Notes under the pieces: generated by a model
Seen by the model: the letters and a program-made list of their open reading frames with translations, nothing else
Told to the model about the DNA's origin: nothing
Database searches by the model: none
Shown here: in pieces, positions 8,682 through 18,600 of the stretch
How the letters are laid out: every line of letters begins with the position of its first letter
Position numbering within the stretch: position 1 is the first letter of the stretch
Source: an uncultured Agathobacter sp.
Lineage (GTDB): Bacteria; Bacillota; Clostridia; Lachnospirales; Lachnospiraceae
Direction: 5' to 3'
NCBI GenBank assembly: GCA_934316545.1
Contig: CAKRDT010000006.1
Location: 10,988 to 74,987 of the forward strand
DNA: 64,000 nucleotides
Made by a program: the position numbers and the translations under genes

Positions 8682-10397
8682 TCATAAACGAGCATCATTC
8701 TCTTCCTCAAAAATTCCCTCTTCACCAAACAGGATAACATTTTCACTATTTGGTCTAAACTGATCATCTAATTGTTCAATTTTTACAAAACAAGGCATTT
8801 TAACTCCTGTCCCTGATACAATGCATTCACCTGGTCCAAGTACAGTTAATGAGTCCATGGCATTCTGATCTAAAAATGCTACAGCTTTTCTGATTTTACT
8901 CAAATCATTTGGATTAACCAATTTATGAATAAAATAATTGTGCATTTGAGAGACAATCGTCGAAGAAATGTCTGATGGACGTTGACTAGAAATCCACAAA
9001 AATAATCCAAACTTTCTTCCTTCTTTTATTGCTCTCTCAAATGTTTCTATTGTAATACTCGTATGTTTATTATTAAACGCATCCTCATATAAAAGATTGT
9101 GCGCTTCATCAACAACGATATTTACAATTTCATTTACTTTATCATTTTGTTTTTTCTCAATTTGGTTGTAAAATAGGTGATTTACAATTATTGAAGGAAT
9201 TAGCTCCATCATATCTTTATTAACGTTAGCTAATTGGATAACGGCAATTCTTTTGCCATTAAAAATATCCCCATTACTAGAATAGAATACTTTATCAAAA
9301 TCAGAAAAAAGCTTCTCTGCTCTTCTTAACAATGGTGAAACAAATTCATATTGTGTACCAAACCCAATATGTATCGCAACTGCAAAATATAATCTAAACA
9401 GAAAATTCTTCAACAAATCCTCCGGAACATTAACTCGAATATTTTGTAATTCCTCTTGTATTTCCGAACTATTAGCATATACATTTCCATTTGCAGTTTC
9501 AAAATAAAAAACTTCTGATGTAGAATGCCACCTTAGCTTTTCTATTCCAGTGATATATTCTGCCATATTATACTGCATAGACTTAACCAGATCACGTTGA
9601 CCACTCACAATCATCCGGCATATTAGCGTTTCATATTCTTCACCTGTTTTTGAATCTTTGTATGCTGTTTTGATCACAGGTTTCTGTGTCGCCTCTGTAG
9701 CATTAAGCAACACACACCATTCATCTTCCTGTAATGTTGAATAATCTAATGGTATTCTTATTTCTGATTGCGTTCTAGTTGTAAGATTGTACACCATTTT
9801 TAATGCGGATTCACATATTGCTTCATCTCCATACTCATTGTTAATATCAATAATAAGTACTTTTCCTTTGCTTGTTTTTTCTAATTCTTTTGAATATGTA
9901 TTTAAGAGTTTTGCAAGAGTGTTGCTCTTACCGCTCCCTGTATTTCCAAATATTCCAATATGTGAAGGAATAATCAGATTGTAATCAAAATAACATCTTT
10001 GAGTACTATCAAATAGATTGGTTCCTAATGAAAAATTCTTTACACTTGCACAATCATTTATACGCATAAAATCTTCATCATCCAGCAACTCAATGCTGGC
10101 AGATACCATAGGCAGCATTCTTACCCCTTGTATAAAATGATTATCATCAATATATCCCTTTACTGATAATTCAATATAATACCCAGTAAAAGAGCCTTTT
10201 TTCTGTTCATCATAATACTCCCCTATTATTTGGCAAATTATGGTATCTAATCCAACCTTGGTTTTTACGAAAGAATTTATACGTGGAGAAATTGTAGTTT
10301 TACCATTTTTTACTATGTAGGGTGGGAGCAACTCATACAATTCAGCTCTTACAAACACTCCTCTTACTTCTATAACCTTTCCGATTTCTCTGCCCAT
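8682..10397 (-). CDS. HerA-type ATPase/translocase of a SIR2-HerA defence system
   Basis: 571 residues. An N-terminal HAS-barrel-like beta domain (IGKVIEVRGVFVRAEL) is followed by the FtsK/HerA ATPase core. Walker A is GIFGNTGSGKSNT (about residues 148-160), Walker B is IVNIVVDEAHN (about 425-435), and SSQRPSDIS is the downstream sensor motif typical of HerA. SIR2-HerA pairs are an established antiviral system in which a HerA hexamer assembles with SIR2 NADase and the complex depletes NAD(P)+ or cuts nucleic acid on infection. The ATG at 10397 is chosen over one at 10421 because GGAGAG lies just upstream. It overlaps the SIR2 gene by 28 bp, consistent with translational coupling. It looks intact. 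Confidence 0.88.
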   Translation of the reverse strand: MGREIGKVIEVRGVFVRAELYELLPPYIVKNGKTTISPRINSFVKTKVGLDTIICQIIGEYYDEQKKGSFTGYYIELSVKGYIDDNHFIQGVRMLPMVSASIELLDDEDFMRINDCASVKNFSLGTNLFDSTQRCYFDYNLIIPSHIGIFGNTGSGKSNTLAKLLNTYSKELEKTSKGKVLIIDINNEYGDEAICESALKMVYNLTTRTQSEIRIPLDYSTLQEDEWCVLLNATEATQKPVIKTAYKDSKTGEEYETLICRMIVSGQRDLVKSMQYNMAEYITGIEKLRWHSTSEVFYFETANGNVYANSSEIQEELQNIRVNVPEDLLKNFLFRLYFAVAIHIGFGTQYEFVSPLLRRAEKLFSDFDKVFYSSNGDIFNGKRIAVIQLANVNKDMMELIPSIIVNHLFYNQIEKKQNDKVNEIVNIVVDEAHNLLYEDAFNNKHTSITIETFERAIKEGRKFGLFLWISSQRPSDISSTIVSQMHNYFIHKLVNPNDLSKIRKAVAFLDQNAMDSLTVLGPGECIVSGTGVKMPCFVKIEQLDDQFRPNSENVILFGEEGIFEEENDARL

Positions 10398-11302
10398 GTT
10401 CTCTCCATATCTTGATAACAAACAAACGTTGTATCTTTCTTATTATCATAATCATCTTGATCTCTAATAATAATATTTATCTGATCATCAAACGGAATAT
10501 AATCACTCTCTGAATACTTATACCAATAAATTGTAAGTCCGGCATTTAAACAATCCTCTAATATTTTATTAATATGCTTATCCCTTCCTGAATAACCAAT
10601 AATAATTAATATAGAATTGGGTCTACAAAGTTGTTCTTTCATATTAAAAGCCACTTCAAAGTAATCTTCATTCAATATTTCCTTATATTTTGCTTTTCCC
10701 GGAATAATCGGCTTTTCTATATCTCCGTGAAGCTTACTAATCATGAATGTTGGAATATATCTCTTTATATTGTAATCATAGCCAATTACATCTATCAATC
10801 CTGCCTTCGAAGAATTATTACTAGCTGAAATCGCATTATAAAGATATCCTAATTTTTCCAAAATATTTTCAATAATAGTATCATAATTTAATGTATATAT
10901 ATTGATTTGTTTCATACTAGGATCTCTATTTTGAGTTTCATGTTCTATTAAGTAAATTTTTTTCAATAACATCTCTATATTTTTTATAGATGTATTTTCA
11001 GAAAACGCTTTCTTTTCTAACGCGCTTGAATGGTATTGTCTAAATTCATCAACAAACGTCTTTTTTACAATATCTCTTTCTTTGCTATCCTCAATTTGAT
11101 CTATTGCACTTTCAATTCCATCCGATATATCAAAACCTAATTCCTTAAGTTTACTTTTTGTTTCTACAAAAGTACTTAGTTGAGGAAGTGCAGAACCATT
11201 TACACCTGCACCGAACAAAAAACTAATATGTGTCGATGATAATATATTTTTGTCAATCACAATTCTTTCTCCATCGTTCATTCTAATGCTTTTTCCAATC
11301 AC
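10370..11302 (-). CDS. SIR2-family NADase of a SIR2-HerA defence system
   Basis: 310 residues with the SIR2 Rossmann core: FLFGAGVNG (residues 28-36, NAD-binding), TLNYDTIIE (137-145, the conserved Asn-Asp region) and KLHGDIEKP with the catalytic His (about 192). IIGYSGRDKHIN near 236 is the second nucleotide-binding glycine motif. In defence systems such domains hydrolyse NAD+ to stop phage growth by abortive infection. The start is a GTG at 11302 with AGGTGG close upstream; the ATG at 11281 is possible. It lies between a four-helix membrane protein (upstream) and HerA (downstream). It is intact, with no added sensor domain. Confidence 0.85.
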   Translation of the reverse strand: MIGKSIRMNDGERIVIDKNILSSTHISFLFGAGVNGSALPQLSTFVETKSKLKELGFDISDGIESAIDQIEDSKERDIVKKTFVDEFRQYHSSALEKKAFSENTSIKNIEMLLKKIYLIEHETQNRDPSMKQINIYTLNYDTIIENILEKLGYLYNAISASNNSSKAGLIDVIGYDYNIKRYIPTFMISKLHGDIEKPIIPGKAKYKEILNEDYFEVAFNMKEQLCRPNSILIIIGYSGRDKHINKILEDCLNAGLTIYWYKYSESDYIPFDDQINIIIRDQDDYDNKKDTTFVCYQDMERTWAEKSERL

Positions 11303-11336
11303 TAACCCACCTGATTTTATTTCACGTATATCCCAT

Positions 11337-11987
11337 TTAATATTGTAACAAAATTAATTCTTTCAAATCCTTTATCATCATTTCGTATTTTCCTCTTAAT
11401 GAATCAAAAAAAGTAGAAGAATATATCAAAATAGCAGCCACCGCAACAAAAACAAGCAGAATTGTAGCCAAATATATCCAACTAGTAAAGTTAATGCCTA
11501 TCACGCCCATATTTTCAAAAGAGATTGTCAGAACACCTGCAAATGCCGAAAACAGGGCTACTATAATACTATGGCACCTTTTTTCAGCAGCCTTCTTTCC
11601 ATCCACACATTCTTGATACATATCGATTAATTTCTCCACCTTTTCTTTTGTATTTATCTCAAACTCTGTCTTTAAAACGCCTCCCAAAATTTCAATTTTT
11701 TTCTTATGAGATCCCATATATTTATCCATATGTACCTTTTGATCTTTATTATCAATTGCAATAAGTACGAACAATGCCCCTACACACAATAGAATACCTA
11801 TAAAATACCATAAATGTTTTGGAAATAGTAACACAGTTATAATCATTTCGGCACAAGCGCCAAACAACACACCTAAGCATACCATCGCAATTTTCTTAAT
11901 TTTGGGGTCAAATCGATTAAATCCTTGCTCAACTTCCGGACATTTCTGCTTAGCAGATTCATAAAATTTTAGAACATAATACTCCAT
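11337..11987 (-). CDS. Four-helix membrane protein heading the SIR2-HerA operon
   Basis: 216 residues from the ATG at 11987, which has AAAGGAG 7 bases upstream. Hydrophobic segments are at about 32-55 (IAMVCLGVLFGACAEMIITVLLF), 60-80, 141-161 and 170-195. A charged cytoplasmic stretch of about 60 residues with helix-forming character (KKKIEILGGVLKTEFEINTKEKVEKLI) separates the pairs. The 2TM-loop-2TM layout recalls SLATT-like membrane modules of nucleotide-driven conflict systems, but no sequence motif proves it. It is followed 34 bp later by SIR2. Published two-gene SIR2-HerA systems lack it, so it may be an added effector or regulator. Confidence 0.6.
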   Translation of the reverse strand: MEYYVLKFYESAKQKCPEVEQGFNRFDPKIKKIAMVCLGVLFGACAEMIITVLLFPKHLWYFIGILLCVGALFVLIAIDNKDQKVHMDKYMGSHKKKIEILGGVLKTEFEINTKEKVEKLIDMYQECVDGKKAAEKRCHSIIVALFSAFAGVLTISFENMGVIGINFTSWIYLATILLVFVAVAAILIYSSTFFDSLRGKYEMMIKDLKELILLQY

Positions 11988-12146
11988 ACAGTATCTCCTT
12001 TCGTACATTACGCTTCTTCACTAATATTTTTTTACCATCTGATCATGTCATTACAAATGTTTCCACAATCCACATAAATATCAGCCATCGAAATAATTTC
12101 TATATCGTTCATATTAATTTAAATTGAAGAAAATGGAAATGCCTTT

Positions 12147-12178
12147 AGCAGAAATGGAATTATTTTGTCAGAATTGGT
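12147..12178 (-). promoter_or_regulatory. Tandem 20-bp-period element upstream of the SIR2-HerA operon
   Basis: GCAGAAATGGAAT followed 20 bp later by TCAGAATTGG (plus-strand reading) matches the element at 8521-8552 in both half-sites and in the T-rich spacer. It lies about 160 bp upstream of the start at 11987. Regulation by one shared factor is an inference. Confidence 0.4.
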
Positions 12179-12275
12179 CATATATCGGAAATAAATTTCA
12201 TAAAATCTGATTCTAACAGGCATTTATCACATTTTTGTTAAATGCAAACGTTTTACACTATTTTATTTTTGTTTC

Positions 12276-15200
12276 CTATGCTCTCTGCCATTCCTCTTCC
12301 CACACCCATTCATTTCTCACTTCGTTGATCTCGTTCGAATCCTCCGCGATTGCTTTCCACTTAAGCACTCCACAATATTCCCTCGCTTCATCCAATTGGT
12401 ACATAAGAAAAGCAATTGCTACGCTGATCTTGCGCACATGTAGCATACTCTTGAATTTCATATCACAATCCGAATCCGTCTGCAGCATCTCAGCAAGCAA
12501 AACCAAACACGTATCCACCTGCTTCAGATTCTCTTCCTGCATGATTTCGCACTTCGCATAGAGCAGATTATGTACATTCCATGCAGCAGCAATTACGCCG
12601 GGGCGCTTACAATAACGAAGAATATTCAACATTTCATCCAGCAGTTTCTGTGCATATGCGCTATCCGGATGTGCAAGAATACAATGATATGCTGCCGTCA
12701 TGGCACCAACGGTCAGATTTTTGTCCGCCGATCGCATCTCTGCCAAAATCTGATTTGCTACCCATTCACTATTCGGGAATTGAATTTCCAATTCTCTCGT
12801 ACTTATAGCATATACCTGCATTTCAGCGACAAGTTCTTTTAATGCATCGATACGTGCGTCAGACAAAATACCAACATTACGAACAATTGCCGCAATCGCA
12901 TTCACCATTCTACGCGCCCGGAAACAATATTCATCCCACACAAATGCATCATCACTCACGGCTGCAAGTTTTTCTCTTAGAGTATTCCAATAGTTTTGAA
13001 TTCCTTCCATTAGCTGATCGGCTTCCGCCTCACTCCAATATCCGGGTTCCATATTATCACATACCAGTATCAACTCGTCCAAATATGGGATATTGTCCAT
13101 CGAGATCCGGCATCCTTTTCCATCTTCAAACTGTGCTTCCAACGACTGTGAAAGAAAATAACTTTTCACCGACCGAACCGGTATGTTTGAATCAATGCAT
13201 GGCATCTTTTCAAATGCCAAAAGATGCATATTGGACAGCTTCGGCAAACCATTGTCCGACACAAAAGCCCATATCAATTTTGCGTATTCCTGTCTCTGAT
13301 CTTCACTCAACAGTCCCAAAGTATCCAAACATTCCAGACGTAATACTTTCGTCTGCCAAACATATCCACACTCATCCGGAATCTCTAATAACTCAGCTAT
13401 CGTCTGTGGAGCAACAGAACACAATTCTTTCAACGGTCCGATCTCCATCTTTCTAAAATAATAAGCAAAGAGATCCATTCCGTCCCCATGTCCATGTAAC
13501 GTCTTATGTTCCACAATCTTAGTCTGAAGCATCGTATCCAACATCCGTGCCTTCACGCGCTCCGATACTTGCAGCATGATTTCGATACACATCTTTGCCA
13601 TAGGAAATGACACCGGTAAAGACTCTTTCTCCATCAAATCTTTCAGCACATACAACGCCATTTCCTGATTTTCCTCTGAACTGCGGCTCATAAAGCGGAT
13701 TAACAATTCCGGCACATTCGACATTAACTGCCTCATCAATCCGCCCGGTGTACTTTCCTGTTCCTCAATCTCATCCATATTTAGTGAAAAAGCATCCAGC
13801 AATTTGTGCAAAATCTCCTGAATCTCCACATGGCTCAATAATGACAAACATTCCCTATCGATCAGTGTCTCTATCGTGTTACTTCGCACGGATCTGCATA
13901 ACAAAAATACTCCCACAGAATAATTCAGCTGTAATACAGCTTCCATCCAAGGCATCTCCCAATCTCCAAGCAAAGTCACATATCCGCATTGTAATGGCAA
14001 ACTCAGCCGATCCAGCAAGCGAAAAAAGCGGTATGCACTCTCACATCCATTACCGGCTCCAATTATCGTGTGAATTTCCCGATTTAAATTGAATGCATCT
14101 TTGTTTTCATTTTCATAATGCTTAACGTGCCAATGAAGTAAAGCATCGGTCGTACACTTTCTCCACTCCGACCAGTCAAACACAACCTGATAACCTTCTA
14201 TCGTCTCCTCAATCTGGTTGATTGCTTCCTGATGTTTCTCATATTCACCAGCATAATCCCTCACGCCCTGTACGCATAATGAATAAAGCTGTAACACACC
14301 GGCCAGAAGTGATGCATAATATATACTGCTGTTTTTGTCCGCTGCCCCCTCTTCCGCTTTATGAATGTCCTTCATCAGTTTCTTTAATTCTTCAATAACA
14401 GCTTCGGCCTCATCCAATTCCACTCGAATGCCTAGAACCTGCAACCGCAGTTCATAATCCTCCGTCTGCAAATGACAATGCCCAAGTATTCGACGCATCG
14501 CCGCAAAATCCATATGATAGTATGCCTGCTTCAATCTTTCCATCCGAAGCATCTTCTCCCCGTTTTTCCTCATGTATGCATGCGCCTTCATTTTTCCGAA
14601 ACAAAGGTCCCATGAGGACTCCATACCATCCTCCCGATAATCCCGAAGTAATGCCAGTCCGATTTCAAACCATTCTCTTCCCTGTTCCTTCTGCTTTTCA
14701 TCCATGGAGTCGGTTTTCCAGTCTGTAATCTTCTCCCCAAAAGCATTCCAGATGGCATAAATATTCTTAATCTCATATCCCGAGTAGATATTCATTCCGA
14801 TTTCATGCCGCCATACAAATTCATAACAAAAAGCAAGCATTACATCAATATCCACAAATGTATAGCTTTGCAGTAAACCATACTCCTTCGTCCTGTAATT
14901 CAGCTTCTCGCATTGGGAATATGACGGAATATACCATCCCGGATAAGTGGACCGTTCCTCGCGCCATAAGGCACTCAATGTTACTATGTCCGTCTTACGC
15001 CCCTCCTGATCCGCTATCGGTCGCCACTTTACATTCGAAAAAGCCATATTCCACTCCGGAATATCATACTGGTCATTCTTTTCCCCTTGTGAACTCTGAC
15101 TATAAATTCCCCTGTTCTCGCTTTGTTCCTGCCTCACATGCTGACGATTCTCGATTTGCAGCTTCTCCCACTTATCCTGAAACGCCTGCAGTTGTTCCGG

Positions 15201-15632
15201 CATTCCCGCTAATTTCAACACCATATCATTCGTGCTTAGTTGTAGAGAATGATCATACGCCACCGGGAACTGATTACGAAGAGACCTCTTAATAATATCC
15301 ACGAAATGCTTCTTGCAACTCTTACGGTTACCCTCATCCAAACCCGCAAGCATACTATCCAGATTCTGATTCAACGTTTCCATCCACGAAAACTCGTCTT
15401 CCGCAAACACAGTCTTCGCCAGCGTCTTCATACTCTCTTCATCGAAAACCAATGTGCGAAACTCACTCTCTTCTGTCTTATCCCGCTCATATCCGGCAAC
15501 GTGCTTACCAGCATCTACAAATATCTTGATAAACTGCTGCTCATCCATCGCGTTTCTTATATGCCCACTCAAAATACCTTTACCAGCATCATATGTAACC
15601 GATTTCACAAGATCTGTAATTGTATCACTCAT
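12276..15632 (-). CDS. Large helical-repeat companion of the NACHT protein
   Basis: 1118 residues from the ATG at 15632 (AAAGGGGG upstream, 11 bp after the NACHT stop codon, so translation is probably coupled). Residues 1-140 are helical: SDTITDLVKSV, then EESEFRTLVFDEESMKTLAKTVF, then a segment with HFVDIIKRSL. They resemble the helical N-terminal domains found on many bacterial NACHT proteins. The rest is an all-helical superstructure without a P-loop, probably TPR/HEAT-like repeats. No nuclease, TIR or membrane motif is visible. Being strictly next to a STAND ATPase, it may be the target-recognition or effector-scaffold subunit. I know no name for this protein family. Confidence 0.65.
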   Translation of the reverse strand: MSDTITDLVKSVTYDAGKGILSGHIRNAMDEQQFIKIFVDAGKHVAGYERDKTEESEFRTLVFDEESMKTLAKTVFAEDEFSWMETLNQNLDSMLAGLDEGNRKSCKKHFVDIIKRSLRNQFPVAYDHSLQLSTNDMVLKLAGMPEQLQAFQDKWEKLQIENRQHVRQEQSENRGIYSQSSQGEKNDQYDIPEWNMAFSNVKWRPIADQEGRKTDIVTLSALWREERSTYPGWYIPSYSQCEKLNYRTKEYGLLQSYTFVDIDVMLAFCYEFVWRHEIGMNIYSGYEIKNIYAIWNAFGEKITDWKTDSMDEKQKEQGREWFEIGLALLRDYREDGMESSWDLCFGKMKAHAYMRKNGEKMLRMERLKQAYYHMDFAAMRRILGHCHLQTEDYELRLQVLGIRVELDEAEAVIEELKKLMKDIHKAEEGAADKNSSIYYASLLAGVLQLYSLCVQGVRDYAGEYEKHQEAINQIEETIEGYQVVFDWSEWRKCTTDALLHWHVKHYENENKDAFNLNREIHTIIGAGNGCESAYRFFRLLDRLSLPLQCGYVTLLGDWEMPWMEAVLQLNYSVGVFLLCRSVRSNTIETLIDRECLSLLSHVEIQEILHKLLDAFSLNMDEIEEQESTPGGLMRQLMSNVPELLIRFMSRSSEENQEMALYVLKDLMEKESLPVSFPMAKMCIEIMLQVSERVKARMLDTMLQTKIVEHKTLHGHGDGMDLFAYYFRKMEIGPLKELCSVAPQTIAELLEIPDECGYVWQTKVLRLECLDTLGLLSEDQRQEYAKLIWAFVSDNGLPKLSNMHLLAFEKMPCIDSNIPVRSVKSYFLSQSLEAQFEDGKGCRISMDNIPYLDELILVCDNMEPGYWSEAEADQLMEGIQNYWNTLREKLAAVSDDAFVWDEYCFRARRMVNAIAAIVRNVGILSDARIDALKELVAEMQVYAISTRELEIQFPNSEWVANQILAEMRSADKNLTVGAMTAAYHCILAHPDSAYAQKLLDEMLNILRYCKRPGVIAAAWNVHNLLYAKCEIMQEENLKQVDTCLVLLAEMLQTDSDCDMKFKSMLHVRKISVAIAFLMYQLDEAREYCGVLKWKAIAEDSNEINEVRNEWVWEEEWQRA

Positions 15633-15643
15633 GAGTACCCCCT

Positions 15644-18600
15644 TTATCTCATAAAACACCAAAATGTTCCTTCCTCATTCAACCAGCATGCCATAGCACC
15701 ATCCCGAACCCTATCGCTCTCACTGGTCAAGCATTTCTTCAACATCTCTTTCCTCTCACTTGCAGATACCCAGTCCAGATGACGCAATCTGCGAATCCAC
15801 TCAACGAGCATTTTATCATTTGTCTCCATGCCTAATCTTTGCAGATCTGGTTTATACACAGAAGTCACATCGGACGGCAGCTGAAGAATCAATGCAAAAA
15901 TATTCTCACCATATGCACATTCCTCGAAACCAGCAATCACTGCTTTTAATTTCTTTGGATCCATCATCCATATCCTTTTCACTTCCTGTCTGGCAATATC
16001 ACGGACCTCGGACATAGGATGTCTGCACAATGAAATATACTGTTCCATAGTCAAACATTGATATTTGGTAAGAACTTCTATAAAATTCTTAGTCGGAAGA
16101 TTTGCCCCAATACCACATTTCGGGCAAAAGCCATCTTCTTTTATCATTGTTTTCTCTTTACAATGAAGGCATTTCACCTGCTTTTGATTCCACTCAACAA
16201 ACGATTTTTCAACCATACTTATGAGCGTGTCTTTTATACGTTGCGGAATATTATCCGGCTCAACATTTAATATATAATTCAAAGTAGCAGAAACCATGTA
16301 GCGGTTTCCCATAAAGCCGCGCCGAATGATCCGCAACCAGTTTTCCGCATCCGGATCTTCCACTCTCTTTGGCAGATAGTCATACAAACAGGTATATGAC
16401 GGAATAGCATCGTCCAGCAAGCGTGCTTCTGCATACATCGCAAGATTCTTCTCTCCACATGCAGCAAGCACTCTTCCGGCACGCTCCACAACCTTTTCGA
16501 TGGAACTCGTCCGAAGCATACGGATCAGCAAATCCCTGACACCGGCAGTCTCTATATTATACGCCGCCATATATGCTGCACATTTTCCAAGAATGTCGGA
16601 ACAACTATACATTCCCTCTTCTATTACTTCCGGGGCTACATTTCCTTTACACTTTACCCATTCCCCATCCAGATGTAAATTCAATATATGATCCGATGAA
16701 ACAAAGCAGCGATTTTCATTTACATAATGTAATAAACTATACAACTCTTTTTTAAGCTGTGCTTCGTCCAACTCCACAGTTTCACATATGGCTTTTACCA
16801 ATTTTTTAGAATGTGGACGCTCTAAATCCTTTCCCATCAAGCGCATCTCCGGCAGAGGAGCACTCCAAAGTCCCATTACAGCCGATATCTTCGAATACTC
16901 ATAGCAACTTGCAATCTTATCGCATGAAGTCATTCCGAACAGTTCAATTAAGATTTCAATTAATTTCTGCTCACTTTGCCTCATTTGCATATTAAATGTA
17001 TCAAGCGAAAACTTTGGCCCCTCTTCTGCCAACGCCTGCTCCTCTGCATCAATCCATTCCCCTTCACCGATTGCGTTAGCATAATTCTCAATCACTTTCC
17101 ACTCATTCATCGACATCTCTTCAAGAGGTAAACTTTTTATAGCATCTGTCAATTCATGATCTTCTGCATTCGGAATTAACGCTTGTATCGCATTTGCCAG
17201 ATCATCAAAGGTATCTTCTGCCTCTCCCTGATGCAATAATCGTATCACATACAGCACATATTTTCTCGCAAGTCCCTGCATTCTTTCTTTATCATCGGAA
17301 AAAGCGATAAGAAGTATATGATATGCAACCATCTGTCTTTCCAAATTCTTAGACTGTACATATTCTTCCAACTGCTGTACATGCCAATCAATCTTGCTTC
17401 CTCTCAGATGATTAATCGCCCGCGAAGCCTTCTCACATAAATATGTATTATTGCCAAAAGCATACTTCCACAATTGATCATACAATTCTTGCGGGACCCG
17501 CTTATCTTTTCGCTCACCGATTCCTTCTGCAGCCAGAAAGACAGCGCCCTCCGGGAGTTCATTCCGTTGTTCGATTGCGATCAATTCCTGCACCATAGCA
17601 TCATCTGTCTCACAGGCGATCGCCATACGTAAAGTTTCCTGCCAGATATTATCTCGATAATGATCGGAAATCCATTTTCTTCTCTCATCCTTGGATCGTT
17701 TTGCAAGAAAACAAGCTGCCAAATACTCTCCGACATTCAAGTGCAAAAACAAAAAACATTCTTTTCCCTTATGAATACCCTTATCCAATATTCCCCTTTG
17801 CAGCCAGAACTCCAGACACTTTTCCGCCGCCTTTCTTGCTTTTGCCAACGGATATTCCATCTCTTTTGCAAGAAAATCACCCGCATAAGCAATCATCTTA
17901 TTTTTCGTATACGCATCACCGGCTGCATCATCTGCCTTGCTCATCATGTAATAAGCAATTGTCTCAATTCCATAAGATAAGTCTGTTTCCGAAAGCAACA
18001 TCTCATTTTCTCTGCTTGATCCATGCAACCACTCATCAAGAATCGCCTGATACAGACAAATTTTATTTGTTCCGAACTCTTTTTGTTTCAAAGACAGTTG
18101 TACCATAAAACCCAATATCAGCGGGCTTCTACATGCCAGACGGTAAATGTCCCTATTCTTAATGCGATCCGAAAACCACTGATAATTTGTCTGATAATCC
18201 GGCTGTATCATTTCCATCAATTGCCGCGCAAAGGAATCTAACTGCCACTCATTGATCGGTAATATCTGATAATGCTTGAACTCGCTTAATTCGGTTGCAT
18301 CATATCCAATCGGTCGGCTTGTCACCACAATTTTCTGTTCCGGATGTCCAAAGCCCCATAACGCAATCTCCTTTGCAACAATTCTTCTGTAATCACCGCA
18401 CTCATCCAATCCATCCAGAATGAGCAAAGAAAAGAACCTTGCGATATCCGCTTTGCCAAACTCAAAATCCATGGATTGTGTCATGGTTTTGCGTAAAGCC
18501 TCTTCAAAAGAGAGGCCATCTCTCATGGAACGCGCAACATCCCATAAACGCACTTTACCTGCCGCTATCTGCATGGCATCCGCCTGACAAAAAAGCTTCT

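Noticed and set aside
11337..11987. CBASS-type SLATT effector with a cyclase
   Set aside because: The helix layout is suggestive, but no nucleotidyltransferase (SMODS) gene or SLATT motif was found in the window.
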